DNA of 64,000 nt. It comes from Notospermus geniculatus. Lineage: Eukaryota > Nemertea > Pilidiophora > Heteronemertea > Lineidae. Both the position numbers and the translations under genes were made by a program. Where the stretch lies: contig NMRB01002278.1 of NCBI GenBank assembly GCA_002633025.1, positions 1,842 through 65,841 on the forward strand, written 5' to 3'. The notes under the pieces are model-generated. The model was not told the origin of the DNA. It saw only the letters and a program-made list of their open reading frames with translations, and ran no database searches. Numbering within the stretch: the stretch's first letter is position 1; each line of letters begins with the position of its first letter. Shown in pieces: positions 43,282-53,549 of this stretch.

Positions 43282-43391
43282 TCATTCGTTCACTTCAGAA
43301 TGTTGGCTGAAGGATCCATGTGTGTGTTCGCCTTTTGACAATCTTGCTATCAATGTAATGAGGAAGGCCTCATCAGTTAGCATTGGGTAAA

Positions 43392-43502
43392 GGGTAAAGT
43401 GGTAGAATTCTAGCCCCGGTACAATTCTAGCTTTTGAGTATACATCTCCATGCAATGCTGGCCATTTTTACACTCAGGGGCTAGAATTGTACCACTTTAC
43501 CC
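43392..43502. mobile_element. 111-bp hairpin MITE
   Basis: GGGTAAAGTGGTAGAATTCT and its complement at the right end (one mismatch), continuing AGCCCC. GGTACAATTCTAGC also recurs inside the left arm. Confidence 0.9.
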
Positions 43503-43681
43503 TATTGGTACTGGTTTTAGTTGGTGATGTTTGCAAGTATTGTTAGTTATTGGTGGCTGTAAGGGAGGCTGGGGTCATTGGCTCTTGTCAGAATTGTGAA
43601 GGATTTGTGTGTGAGCTTTGTGACAAATCTCAGTCGATGTCTGACTTCAGGACTTCATGGTCCTCCTGACTTCTGCCAGAG

Positions 43682-43954
43682 TACAGTACGGAACACAATT
43701 GACCTACCTTTATCTGCGTACTTCACACAGAAGGTATGCTTCAATTCATTGCGTATGGTACGAGTACGTCACACGTCTCTTCTGCAAGACATCCGTGCAC
43801 CATGGGCGATGACGTTTCGTCTTCACTGCGTGCCTTCCACAGCGGTGCGCGACGTCCGCAGAAGATACGAGGACAGTAGTACACGCATGATGCTGTATGT
43901 GGTATGTGGTTGGTATGTGGCGCAGAAGGTAGGTCAGTTGTTCAGCTTACTGTA
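43682..43954. mobile_element. TACAGTAC-ended MITE, copy 2
   Basis: TACAGTACGGAACACAATTG at the left, and a degenerate complement at the right ending TACTGTA. The interior (CTTCTGCAAGACATCCG, CGTCTTCACTGCGTGCC, GACGTCCGCAGAAG) matches 5690-5885 and 52907-53191. Confidence 0.88.
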
Positions 43955-45980
43955 TTCATATCAGGGGTCAAATGGCACTTTTGACTAAGTTGGGAAATCA
44001 TGGCAATCAGGATGCAGGTTCCGTTTCCAGTTTGAGGTGCATTTGACCCTAGCTCCCGGGTCTCAAAAAGCCATGTCCTTCTTTGTCTGTATCTTTGGAT
44101 TAGTCAAGGAATTTGCAAAGATGATCTCATGCATTTGTGTCTATCATTTCCAGGTTTTATTCGCACCATAATACGGAACTTTTTTTGCCGTTGTTCAGGA
44201 CACTTTCCCTGCGTGTGTGGTCCCGAGGAAGTCTCGTCAATTTTGAATTATTGTGTTCAACCATCTTGGTTTCCTGTCCAGGGTATATGATTCATCCATT
44301 TTTCTCCCGGTCTATGATTTATGCACCGATTAAATTGATGCTCAATAATCCATTAAAATGGCCGGAAATGTTACTAAAGATCACGTTGAAGTCCTGTGGG
44401 GTTTGGTCCCGTGGAACTCGGGCGAGTTCTTGGTAGACCGAGACACTGACGTCCCTCCTCTGTCATTGTATGATAAATCACACTTGATTCACCTTATGAT
44501 TCAGTGGGCTGTCAGAATGCATTCTATCTCCCACGGCAGGGGTTTTTACCTCGCTACTCTTCATCCACTCGCACTTGTAACTTTGTGTGAGTGCGTAGCC
44601 ATGTTTACACTGCCAAACATTTCGGTCCAGTTGAAGTGAACAATACTTAGACCGGACCAGGTCCACTTCGTTTGTGCCGTTTAGACTGCAGCGATGAGTC
44701 ACCATGCAATGTCCCTGAAGCATCACTCTCCATTCAGTGGAGGTAAGAAACTCGTGCGGAATCATGCCGTCGAGTTTTCCCGCAAGTGACGCAAAGATGA
44801 ACTCCGTGCATGCGAAATACCGTCCCAGGCAAGTGGACTTGGTTCAGTTTGCCGTGGGTCAGGTTTACACTGCACATTTGGTCAGGGACCGAGACCACCT
44901 CCTTCTGCGGGTCTCTAACTAAGATTCACTTGTGGTCTGGACCGGGTACGCTTGGCATGTTTACACTGCCACTTTTTTGGCAAAACGATTTTGAATTCAG
45001 TAGATGTTGTTTCGAGCAAGTCTTTTGTACCCTCCATAATCCACTAGATGCTGTGACGAAGGTTTTTTCAGCGTGCATATGCATACAGGTAAAGTTGAAT
45101 TGACAATGAGACCTGATTGCGTTTAGGCAACCCATTTTTGATCTGGATTCAGATTAGACCTGGATAGCTTGCTAGATGGTCCACTCTCTGAAGCCAGATG
45201 CGACCACATGAGTATCAATTAGCATGCACTCAGACACTAAAATTTTTTAAACACATTCAAATTTGTTTAGATTACATCTGTTTAATCTCTGCACGTCTAA
45301 AAACAGCCCTATTAGGAGTAAAGTACGTGTTTGGGATTTGGGTGTTTTTGGGTGGGACTACATGGTATGAACGCATCTAAAGGCTTTCATCTTGCCCAAC
45401 CAAGGCTTCCTGTCACTCCTACTATGAACTCGCTCCATCCACCCTTGCCGACCACCGTAGCATTTATCGCTCGCATTTGCCGCCCATGAGCGTGGCGGCT
45501 GAAGCAGCCAAACGTTACTGAAAGCGCGGTTTATGACGAAGATAGGAACATTGTGAGGTTTGCATCGATGAAAATCTCAAAATGAAGAATAATCTAATAC
45601 GTTAATGCATGTTTTATTCACAAAACATTGGATTACACGCATTTATCATTGACAGTGGTGGGGGGGTGTGCGGTCCATGGAACGACCTGTCTGCGAGCAG
45701 GATGACAAACGGTGGTCGTCAAGGGTGAAGGGAGCGTAGTTCGAAAGGCGGAGTGACCGAAGGCCTTGATTAGTCAAGATGAAGGCTTTGGAATATGGAG
45801 GGATGTAGCATGGGTGTTCCCCTTTAACACAAGTTGCATTACCTTCTGCAATAGAGGGCACTCTCAGATATAATCAGTACATGTATATTACTTGAAGTTA
45901 AAGTTAAAAGTTTGGGTAATCTGATGTCACGGTAGAGGTTGTCATCCAACTTCACACTTTTACTTCAATCCATCCTGAAA
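43955..45980. other. mostly unassigned, with scattered TIR-like motifs
   Basis: GTTTACACTGC occurs in the same orientation near 44603, 44873 and 44960, and CGTCTAAAAACAGCCCTATT near 45293 resembles the right end of the GTTTAGAC family. I could not delimit elements. No exon is recognised. Confidence 0.35.
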
Positions 45981-45987
45981 CCTTTCA

Positions 45988-46258
45988 GTAGAACTCAGAT
46001 GAGCTGCTCATTCAGTGCTACAATCTGAGCATTTCCGACCGGTACCCATTTATACCTGGGTGGAGTGAGGCAAGGGGGAAAGAAGCCTCCCAGAGTCTCC
46101 ATTGCGACAGTGGGATTTGAACCATGGACCTCATGACCACCAGCTGGAGACCTGTGCCACTAGCCCCTGACCTCCCAGAGTCTCACACTGACAGTGGGAT
46201 TCAAACCAGGACCTCATGGCCACTAGCCAGAGACCCGAATCACTAGGCCACCAAGGTT
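45988..46258 (-). mobile_element. tRNA-derived SINE-3, copy 1, with duplicated head
   Basis: On the minus strand, GGCCTAGTGATTCGGGTCTC leads into GGTCCTGGTTTGAATCCCAC (box B). A second head-like segment (46080-46150 region, GGTCCATGGTTCAAATCCC) follows, then CTCACTCCACCC, TAAATGGGTACCGGTC and GAGCAGCTCATCTGAGTT. The copy at 48319-48880 shares the 3' part. Confidence 0.75.
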
Positions 46259-46623
46259 CCTTCAGATTTTTGCTTGGCCTTCTCATGGCTGCACTGCTTG
46301 TAGGCATCAGCAGGCCGAGGCTGAGGAGCCTGATAGCCTAGTGGTTATCACGTCCGCTTAGCAAGCGGCAGGTCCCGGGTTCGAATTCAGCCCAGGCAAT
46401 ATGGGATTTCATTCCGGGCTCTTCACGTCTGTCACATGGGACAGTGAGCTGTGGTGCCTTGTACCTTGTGTCTTTGCAAAGCAAGTAAAAGACCCCGTCC
46501 AAGTGAGGAATATGAAATAGAATCGGGTTTCTAAGGTGAAAGACATTGCTTCCTGCCAGATTCGAACCCACGGACCCTCGCATGAGGCATCAATCGCCAG
46601 CACTAAGGGGCAGCACGCCTTAA

Positions 46624-47113
46624 CACCTTCGGTGCTGAGCGTTTTTCAGGATTTTCAGCCATTTGCTAAGGTTACACGTCTGTGGTGCCATCTTTAGGTG
46701 TCGTTGGCTGGTCATCTGCACCACTTGCCACGCTCAAATTATCATCAAAGTCACTATCTGAATCACTTCTACCAACCTGTAAGCCTTCTTCATCGCTATT
46801 GTAATCCAAATCACTCAAATCCGATTCAGAACCAGCCAAAAATTCCACCATTTACCCCCCTGAAAACCAAGTTCTCAAGCGAATAGCACCGCGAGCCGCC
46901 ATTGTATTCAATCTACAGCATGTACAGGCCGTCTATGGTGCTAAAAATAACTCTGATGTATTGTCCGATCATGGGGAATCCCCATCTCAACAATGTGGTT
47001 GCGTATAAGCCTAGGCGCGAAATTTGAAATCAGGACGGTGATTACCGTCTTTTAGCACCCAAGCGTATACGTATGCACAAGACGGTGATTACCGTCCTTT
47101 AGCACCGAAGGTG
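46624..47113. mobile_element. 490-bp piggyBac-like element in a TTAA site
   Basis: The perfect ends CACCTTCGGTGCT / AGCACCGAAGGTG lie between TTAA at 46620-46623 and 47114-47117. Subterminal GACGGTGATTACCGTC plus TTTAGCACC occurs twice at the right side. It encodes only a 59-codon acidic frame on the minus strand, so it is a deleted, non-autonomous derivative. Confidence 0.9.
46672..46851 (-). pseudogene. 59-codon acidic remnant, piggyBac transposase N-terminus-like
   Basis: The frame starts at an ATG whose first base is 46851 and ends in TAA at 46672-46674. Of 59 residues, 17 are Asp/Glu against one Arg and one Lys. Two Ser/Asp/Glu clusters lie at about residues 8-22 and 29-37. Many piggyBac-family transposases open with such an acidic Ser/Asp-rich stretch before the catalytic DDD domain. 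Here the catalytic part is absent. The TTAA target, the TIRs and the position near one end support a deletion derivative. It could instead be a chance acidic frame, because no conserved catalytic motif remains to test. An upstream ATG opens a separate 16-codon frame that stops just before this start. No expression signal is visible. Confidence 0.42.
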
Positions 47114-47285
47114 TTAACCACTAGGCCAAATCCCCATCTTCAAAAAAGATGGTTCAATGGCCTATGTCAAACGAGGCGTCCATCAGTACCCTGCAAGTAG
47201 TCCAAGTGAGGAACATGAGTAGCTTGTGATGGCCTCCTCCATACTTACCAGGGCAATAATGCTATAGCGTCGGCCCTGACGGAAA

Positions 47286-47967
47286 GATCAAATACAAGCA
47301 GGCCGAGGCCTATCACCTCCACCTGGTTCTTCCCAGGACAATTGTGCTCGTCTCTGAGCTCGACAAATACAACATTGTGGTCGGATATGACGATTGTTGT
47401 GATTTCTCACTAATTCATATTTCGTTTCCACCGCGGATTGTATCTTGACAACAATGGACGAACGACGACATTCTCCACTTTTTCTGAACACAGCCCGAAA
47501 TGGCGTTGGACTTTTCCATATTTTCATTCATATGCATCGGTTCACATTGAGCATGGATTGTGCGGTAACAATCAACTTCTCATTTGCCATGTATTCCTGT
47601 TATACATGAATACACGGCAAAGATATAGATTTTCCGTCTCGCTGTTAGAGCAGCGGCTGTGACAATGAAAAATGATTTGTGTGTCTGTGGTTTCATGGGC
47701 GACTTGGTATACATTCGTTCACTTTTAAATCGAGTTTTATGATGTTTCATAAGAATTTTATGTGTTCAGTTATATATTCGCACCATCTCGGTAGGATTCT
47801 ATTATACTGTTGTGCCTAATTTGATCAAACGAACTGTCATGACTGTCCCTTTATGTTACATTGTGTAGAGCACTAATTTTGCTTTATTATAATGGCCTCG
47901 GAATGTGACCAGTCTCCTCAGTACATCATCAGTTTGTATTTGGTTTTCCATCATGGCCGAAGCCAGA
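47286..47967. other. unassigned DNA
   Basis: No recognised feature. Confidence 0.4.
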
Positions 47968-48075
47968 TATCCAACATAGAGCACAAAAAACGACACACAA
48001 AATGATAGTAAACATAAAATCGTCACCAAATTTTGCAAATTTTCTACCCCAACCGGGGTCTTCCTGAGGCACTTT
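47968..48075 (+). repeat. CCCCAACCGGGG hairpin repeat, copy 3
   Basis: AGCACAAAAAACGACACAC, AAATGATAGTAAACA and ACCCCAACCGGGGTCTTC in the same order as at 27090-27230. It abuts a reverse SINE-1. Confidence 0.78.
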
Positions 48076-48084
48076 CTAGTTGAG

Positions 48085-48316
48085 ATCCAAAGCTTTGGCC
48101 CTGGTAAATACGGAAGAGGCCATCTCAAGTTGCTATGTTCCTCACTTGGATGGGGTCTTTTACTTGCCCTTGCAAAGGAACAAGGTACAAGGCACCACGG
48201 CTTACTGTCCGATGCGCCGCGGACGTGAAGAGAGCCAGGGATGATTAATCCATGGTTCAGGATTTGAACCCGGGTCCTGCCACTTAAGCAGATGTGACAA
48301 CCACTAGCTGAAACCT
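48085..48316 (-). mobile_element. SINE-1 copy 7, reverse
   Basis: The complement shows the head CTAGTGGTTGTCACATCTGC and the box B GGGTTCAAATCC, then CAAGTGAGGAACATAGCAAC and TTGAGATGGCCTCTTCCG. Nearly full length. Confidence 0.92.
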
Positions 48317-48318
48317 TC

Positions 48319-48880
48319 TAAACTCAGATGAGCTGCTCGTTCAGTGGCCAACCTTGATCATTTTGACCGGTACCAATTTATACTTTAACATCCTCCCAAA
48401 ACTGTACTAATTTATACACCTGGCTGGAGTGAGACAATGTCCAGCGTCTCACGCCAACACTATGATTAGGTATCCGCCACGGGTTACTGATGACTACGTG
48501 CAGGAGTAACCCCATGCATGCATTATGCACTGATCTTATCGTAGTCGTACGTAGTCGTCAGTAATCCGTGGCGGATACTTATTTGGACCAGGGACCTCAA
48601 ACCGCAGCTAGCCAGAGAACCCAAACCTCTACCAATTTATACACCTGGCTGGAGTGAGGCAAGGGAGGTAAATAGACCTGTCCAGCGTCTCACGCCAACA
48701 CTATGATTAGGTATCCGCCACAGGTTACTGATGACTACGTGCAGGAGTAACCCCATGCATGCGTTATGCACTGATCTTATCGTAGTCGTACGTAGTCGTC
48801 AGTAATCCGTGGCGGATACCTATTTGGACCAGGGACCTCAAACCGCAGCTAGCCAGAGAACCGAGCCACTAGAGCACGGC
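48319..48880 (-). mobile_element. SINE-3 copy 2 with tandemly duplicated MITE-bearing unit
   Basis: AACTCAGATGAGCTGCTCG and GACCGGTACCAATTTATA match SINE-3. A unit of ~226-241 bp (about 48405-48630 and 48631-48870) occurs twice. Each unit includes a MITE with GTATCCGCCACGG.TTACTGA ends (48469-48580 and 48710-48822). The two MITE copies are almost identical and in the same place, so the unit was duplicated after insertion. Confidence 0.9.
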
Positions 48881-48889
48881 GCTTCATAA

Positions 48890-49560
48890 AAGTAGGCCAC
48901 AGGGTGACCTTGCCATCCTCATGTGTACGTGCCGAGAATGTCGCACGACACCAAGTCATGTCATGACAAGATCTGTTAGAATAATTGATCAGTCTATCGG
49001 GAAACGTTAATTACATCAGTGTAATTAGCTCTACATAATGTCTGTAGGATATGCTTCTCGGTGTTCGTCGAGTTCTGCATCACTGGTTGTGGTCTCCACG
49101 AGATGATGGGATACGGATCCGACATTGGGAACAAATTTCTCATTTCCTGGTGGATATTTCGAGGTGACAGCATCAGGTGTTTTGTTCAGTCCATTTGGAT
49201 CTCTGGATACTGCAATACCATGGATTTACCGGTACACCTTTGTCGTGTGTCATCTTCCTTCATTTTCTGACTTCGCAACATGATGGTGAATGTGGCTTAG
49301 TTGATACGCACTTTCCAGTCGTCTTAGTGTGGTGTAAGGTTGACGTATGACAAAATTCTAAGTTTTAACTGAATCGCCACTTCAACAATGGCACTGGAAG
49401 TGATTTCTTGATCCACCAATGGCAATCCCGTGTGATTACTTCAGTCATTGGAGTAACGTCATCATGACGTCATTTCCAGATGAACAATAGAAATGCAATG
49501 TCATTTTGGAGCACTGTGTGTCTACGATGGTCAGCAGTGTTTTGTGGCAGCAAAAAATAG
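48890..49560. other. unassigned DNA
   Basis: No recognised feature. Confidence 0.4.
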
Positions 49561-49564
49561 ATAA

Positions 49565-49813
49565 AGGGCCTGTCACACTGAAAGTCGTTCTCAAAAACGT
49601 CCTGCCCCGTCCTAAAAAAATCGTAAAACGGGCTAGAACGTGTATCCTTGGACAAATAATGCTTCGATGAACTGAAGCACCCTTCCTGTCCATGAAGTTC
49701 GTAAAAAGACTGTAAAACATTGCCACTACGTCCACTCCGTTCGCACATAGTTTGAGCCCGTTCGGCAACATTTTCAAGAACGTACTGAGAACTAGCTCAG
49801 TGTGATTGGGGTA
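49565..49813. mobile_element. MITE family D, copy 1
   Basis: The left end TGTCACACTGAAAGTCGTTC and the complement of the right end (ATCACACTGAGCTAGTTCTC) are imperfect inverted repeats. The interior has AAAACGTCCTGCCCC, GAAGTTCGTAAAAAGACTG and CCCGTTCGGCAACATTTTC. Copies are at 50403-51289 and 56563-56803. Confidence 0.9.
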
Positions 49814-50402
49814 TAAGTGAGCAATATTTTTGGTGACAGTTTAGAGTTCCATCGCAGTCAATAGTCGTCGGGCGATCACACTACATCATCCAGTCGTCGT
49901 CTACATCGGTTGACGACACTTGCTGACATCCAAGCAATGTCATTTAAACAAAGTGTTAACCCACGTCTTGAGGAACTCTAAATCATTTTGTCTTTGATAG
50001 AGTTCCATATTTTCTTCAATACTTCACAGTCTCTTCAAGATGTTGCTTCATTGAGAAAGATTTGTGAGTATAACAACCTACGGAGTAACAAAGTGTTTGT
50101 CAACTCTCCACTCTCTATTTGATATTATGGTTCTTGTACGTTGTCGTTGATATCTTAAGGATTATGAATGTTTTGAGTCATCATCTTCTCCGAGTTGTCT
50201 GAGGAGAGTGTATCATCCGTTAGTGATGCTTAAACTCTTCAGGCTGATGGAGATACAGTCATTGTGTGACTCATTAAATAGGACTATTGGTGCAAAAAAT
50301 GAGACAAGTGATGCAGCGATAGTGGGACCTTCTGTCAAAGTTGCACGTTGTTCTGGTATGTGCTGCTGGACTGGTATCCTCTTAATTGAGGTTTCTGTTT
50401 AG
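49814..50402. other. unassigned DNA
   Basis: No recognised feature. Confidence 0.4.
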
Positions 50403-51289
50403 GTAGTGTCACACTGAAGTCATCTTCGATAATCAAATGCCGATCTGCTCACCACTGCGTTACATCGCACATCACCCTGATGGCCGGAAAACGTCAAGCA
50501 AACGTTATAAAGTAGATCACCAAAAACACCGAAAAACCTGCTATAAACACCGGTTTAACGCCTGTTAATGATGGAATAAATATATTCATCAGCTATGTAC
50601 ACGATGTATGTTGAATTACAAGCAAAATTGTCGTCGTTTCAAGGGACTATTCAACATGCGGATGCAACTGGGATGTTAGGCGGTCAAGCTTCTCACTTCC
50701 GGCGCAGTGCGGTAGAATTCACCGCTGTATCGCTGCGCAAGATGGCGCCCATAATACAGTCGAGATATGTACGGAGGCCGTCGGAAATTGCCGAAGTACA
50801 TACGAAGATGACGTCGATTGGGCACGATATGCCAACTTTACCCGTCGACCAATCATATTGCACTTTATATTGGATCTTCGGCTACCACTATTTGTGCCAT
50901 GATTCAAATTTTACAACACCGGCGGTTCTGATTGGCCTCCTCTTCGAGAGGCAACGGATTCGCCGCAGATCGGTCAATTTCTCGAAGGGTGATGTGCGAT
51001 ATAACACAGTGGTGAGCAGATCAGCCTTCGATTATCGAAGATGACTGAAGAAGTTCTCAAAACGTCCTGCCCCGACCTAAAAAAATTGTAAAATGAGCTA
51101 GAACATGTAAAGTTGGCCAAATAATGCCTCGATGTTCTGGAGCAATCTTCCCGTCTGAGCCCGTCCATGAAGTTCGTAAAAAGACTGTAAAAAGTTGCCA
51201 CTATGTCTATTGCGCTTACACACAGTTGAGCCCATTCGGCAACATTTTCAAGAATGTACTGAGAACTAGCTTAGTGTGATGGGGGCATT
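50403..51289. mobile_element. MITE family D, copy 2, split by family E
   Basis: GTGTCACACTGAAG (left end) and the rest of D from AAGTTCTCAAAACGTCCTG are separated by 625 bp. The other two D copies are uninterrupted at this position. Confidence 0.93.
50420..51044. mobile_element. 625-bp element E with ~70-bp TIRs
   Basis: TCATCTTCGATAATC starts both arms, which continue through GATCTGCTCACCACTG and TATCGCACATCACCCT-like blocks with few mismatches. CTGAAG is duplicated at 50414-50419 and 51045-51050. The 149-codon plus-strand frame (50595-51044) ends inside the right TIR and has no transposase motif, so I do not call it a gene. Confidence 0.93.
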
Positions 51290-52555
51290 AGTTTGGTGTC
51301 CTGTCAAAGGTGTCTCAGGAGATGGTTGACTCCGTCAGTGGTTTCTGAGGCCATGGGATGGTGTCGTCTCCTGTCAGGGGGTGGTCTGACTGAGGGGTGT
51401 TCTACTGTCAGACTGTCTTAGGGGTGGTTAGCTCTTGCCATTGGTGTCCGAGGCAGTAGTGTTCTCATGTCAAAGGTGCCAGCCAGTGTGGTGTCCTGCT
51501 GTTAGCGGTGGCTATGGAGAGAGTCATTGTGGGAGAGATGGCCGTGGAGGGTTCCATTTTGGGAGCTAGGCATCTGCTGAAGTCGTAGGAGTGCTACTGC
51601 AACCAAATCCTCCTTGCAGAGCTGCCTGCTGGAGGTTGGCATGGTTGTTGTTGCGAGGTACGTCAGGTGGCGTAATGTGGTGCAGAGAGATCTGATAACA
51701 CAGGTTCATTCATCATTCATCCCAGTAAACTCCTCCCCCAGTTTCAAACCGCTACCCACTACGTTACCCACACTCTGAAACTGCTCGTGTTGATGCGATC
51801 CTCAAAATATTACCAAAAGACGGCGTTAGCTGTCAGATTCGGAGAATCCCACTGGGAAACGGCCGCGAGTATGAATATACAGTGTACATTTTGCACACGT
51901 ATCTTAGCCAATCAGAAAGTTTGTTACTGCAGCGTCGGTTAAACCTGTGATGATGGCTTATGATTGGATCCCTCATCAAACAGCGCCGTCTGTTGATGAT
52001 CCTTCACTATTGGCGCCAATCGTGCCGGTGTTTAGTGGGTCTATACCAACTGAACACTGGGGACGAGTGTATGTATCATCCCAGTTGCTGTCTATCTTCT
52101 ATGGAACACTGCATCTGGATGCAAACGTGCAAGATCTCTCTTGTTCATTCATTCCCTGTAGTGTGTTGGAGAAACTCCTTCAGAAATGAAAGTAATATCG
52201 ATGACACTGACTCACATGGGATCTAACTTCAGTTAAAAGAAAACGATGCAATGTTCCCAGATCCTCCATCAAAACTGTTCCAGCGTTGGTTGTCATCCTC
52301 GGCGCATCAGTTTGGTTTGATGCCATCTGATAGCGTTGTGATTCAATCTTCTGCCCAAAGTGAAAGCCAAGATGATGAGAAAATTCCATGTAGTCTTTGA
52401 AATGATCCCACGGCTCTTCGGCATGTGAATCATACGAGACGGCTCCAGGGCAGCCTCTGAAAATCCAGACAAGCATTGCTGATGGAAAGAGTGAGAAACC
52501 ATGCACAGTTGGGTCTCAAAACTAGGGTCCCCATCCAAAACTGAGCTTGGTTGTC
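51290..52555. other. unassigned DNA, degenerate G/T-rich start
   Basis: 51290-51500 has loosely repeated TGTCAAAGGTG / GGTGTC motifs. A 108-codon reverse frame (52180-52506) shows no recognised family. Confidence 0.4.
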
Positions 52556-52900
52556 AAAGTTGATGCAACAACCCTCCAGAGGCCTTGGGCTGGCTCAGAT
52601 TTCAACCAAAGACCCCTCACTTCAGCGTAGAACTTATTGGTGTGAAAATCCAGGCAGCTGGGCTGATCGAAATAGTGAGATGCGTGCAGTTGGGTTGCAA
52701 ACTTGGGACTGTCCAACACAGCTCACTTCTCAAATATCATGCATCAGACCAACACTTCAGAAACCTCATCTTGGCCTGGTTCGGATGCCCCCTGACTAGA
52801 TTTGAACCCAAGATAGCTTCAGACAGTCCAACAGAGCTAGGTTCTCGAAGTTGATGTATCATACCAGCCCTCCAGAAAACTTCGGCTGGCCTGGATGTCG
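52556..52900. repeat. degenerate ~120-180 bp repeat
   Basis: GTTGATGCAACAACCCTCCA, TGCATCAGACCAACACTTCA and GTTGATGTATCATACCAGCC each precede a CCAGA..CCT..GGCTGGCCTGG-like stretch. The repeat is too diverged to define exact units. Confidence 0.55.
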
Positions 52901-52906
52901 CATCAC

Positions 52907-53191
52907 TGCAGTTTGAAGCACAATTGACCTGCCATTATCCACGTACCTTCTGTGAACATCACGCAGGAGGTATGGTTCAGTTCATTGCGTGTGGTATCTG
53001 GGCAGTGTCACGCGTCTCTTCTGCCTGACGTCTGTGCCCCATGGGCGAATGACGTTACGTCTTCACTGCATGCCTTCCAGAGCGGCGCATGACGTCCGCG
53101 GAATATACGAGGATGGTGCACGCATGACGCTGTATGTGGTACGTGGATGGTACGCGGTGTGGAAGGGAGGTCAATTGTGCCGCGTACTGTA
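52907..53191. mobile_element. TACAGTAC-ended MITE, copy 3
   Basis: CACAATTGACCTGCC at the left pairs with GGGAGGTCAATTGTG at the right, and the right end is CGTACTGTA. The interior is as in the copies at 5690 and 43682. Confidence 0.9.
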
Positions 53192-53546
53192 AATTTGAAC
53201 CCAAGACGTTTCAGTCAAGGTTAGATCTTCTCAGTCTTCCATGATCAATCATTCCCATTTCTTATGCCTCTCTCTGGGACCTGCATTCTTTCAACCTTCT
53301 TTCCATTCACGAGTTCAAGGCTGCAATTTCCTGATTGACTCATTGAGTCTGGCGATTGTTTGGGTTGTTTCACATTGATTGAATGGATGGGCTTTTACTT
53401 AGAACTAATCACAGGCTCTCTTGCTTTAGCATATCTTCTACCAGTACCATACATGTATGTAGCCCTGCGTAGAGAGAGGATTTGGTTGGATCAAATAAGG
53501 GCTTTTATGGCAGCTCCACTGAATGACTCTTCAGGGAAGACTTGCA
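53192..53546. other. unassigned DNA
   Basis: No recognised feature. Confidence 0.4.
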
Positions 53547-53549
53547 TTA

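Larger units (their letters stand above)
46516..47199 (-). mobile_element. tRNA-Leu/Ser-like repeat with 19-bp target duplication
   Basis: On the minus strand the interrupted head reads GGCCTAGTGG-TTAA-GGCG, a good box A, followed by TGGGTTCGAATCTGGC (box B). The GTCCAAGTGAGGAA.ATGA repeats at 46497-46515 and 47200-47218 are the TSD, as expected for LINE-driven insertion. The piggyBac-like element sits in the TTAA of box A. Confidence 0.75.
46323..47285 (+). mobile_element. SINE-1 copy 6, split by a tRNA-like repeat
   Basis: The best-preserved head: GGAGCCTGATAGCCTAGTGG, TTATCACGTCCGCTTAGC and the box B GGGTTCGAATTC. The D-arm side resembles tRNA-Val, while the loop TTAGCAA would read AGC (Ala). 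The body is interrupted at 46515 and resumes at 47200 after a 19-bp repeat of GTCCAAGTGAGGAA(T/C)ATGA. Confidence 0.92.

Noticed and set aside
44601-44976. MITE bounded by GTTTACACTGCC motifs
   Set aside because: The motifs are in direct, not inverted, orientation, and I could not find partner ends.
46323-46390. Candidate tRNA gene with good A and B boxes
   Set aside because: The body continues as a dispersed repeat with at least six other copies, and acceptor-stem pairing is absent, so it is a SINE head.
50595-51044. 149-codon frame inside element E as a possible transposase
   Set aside because: It ends within the right TIR and has no DDE or zinc-finger pattern that I can recognise.
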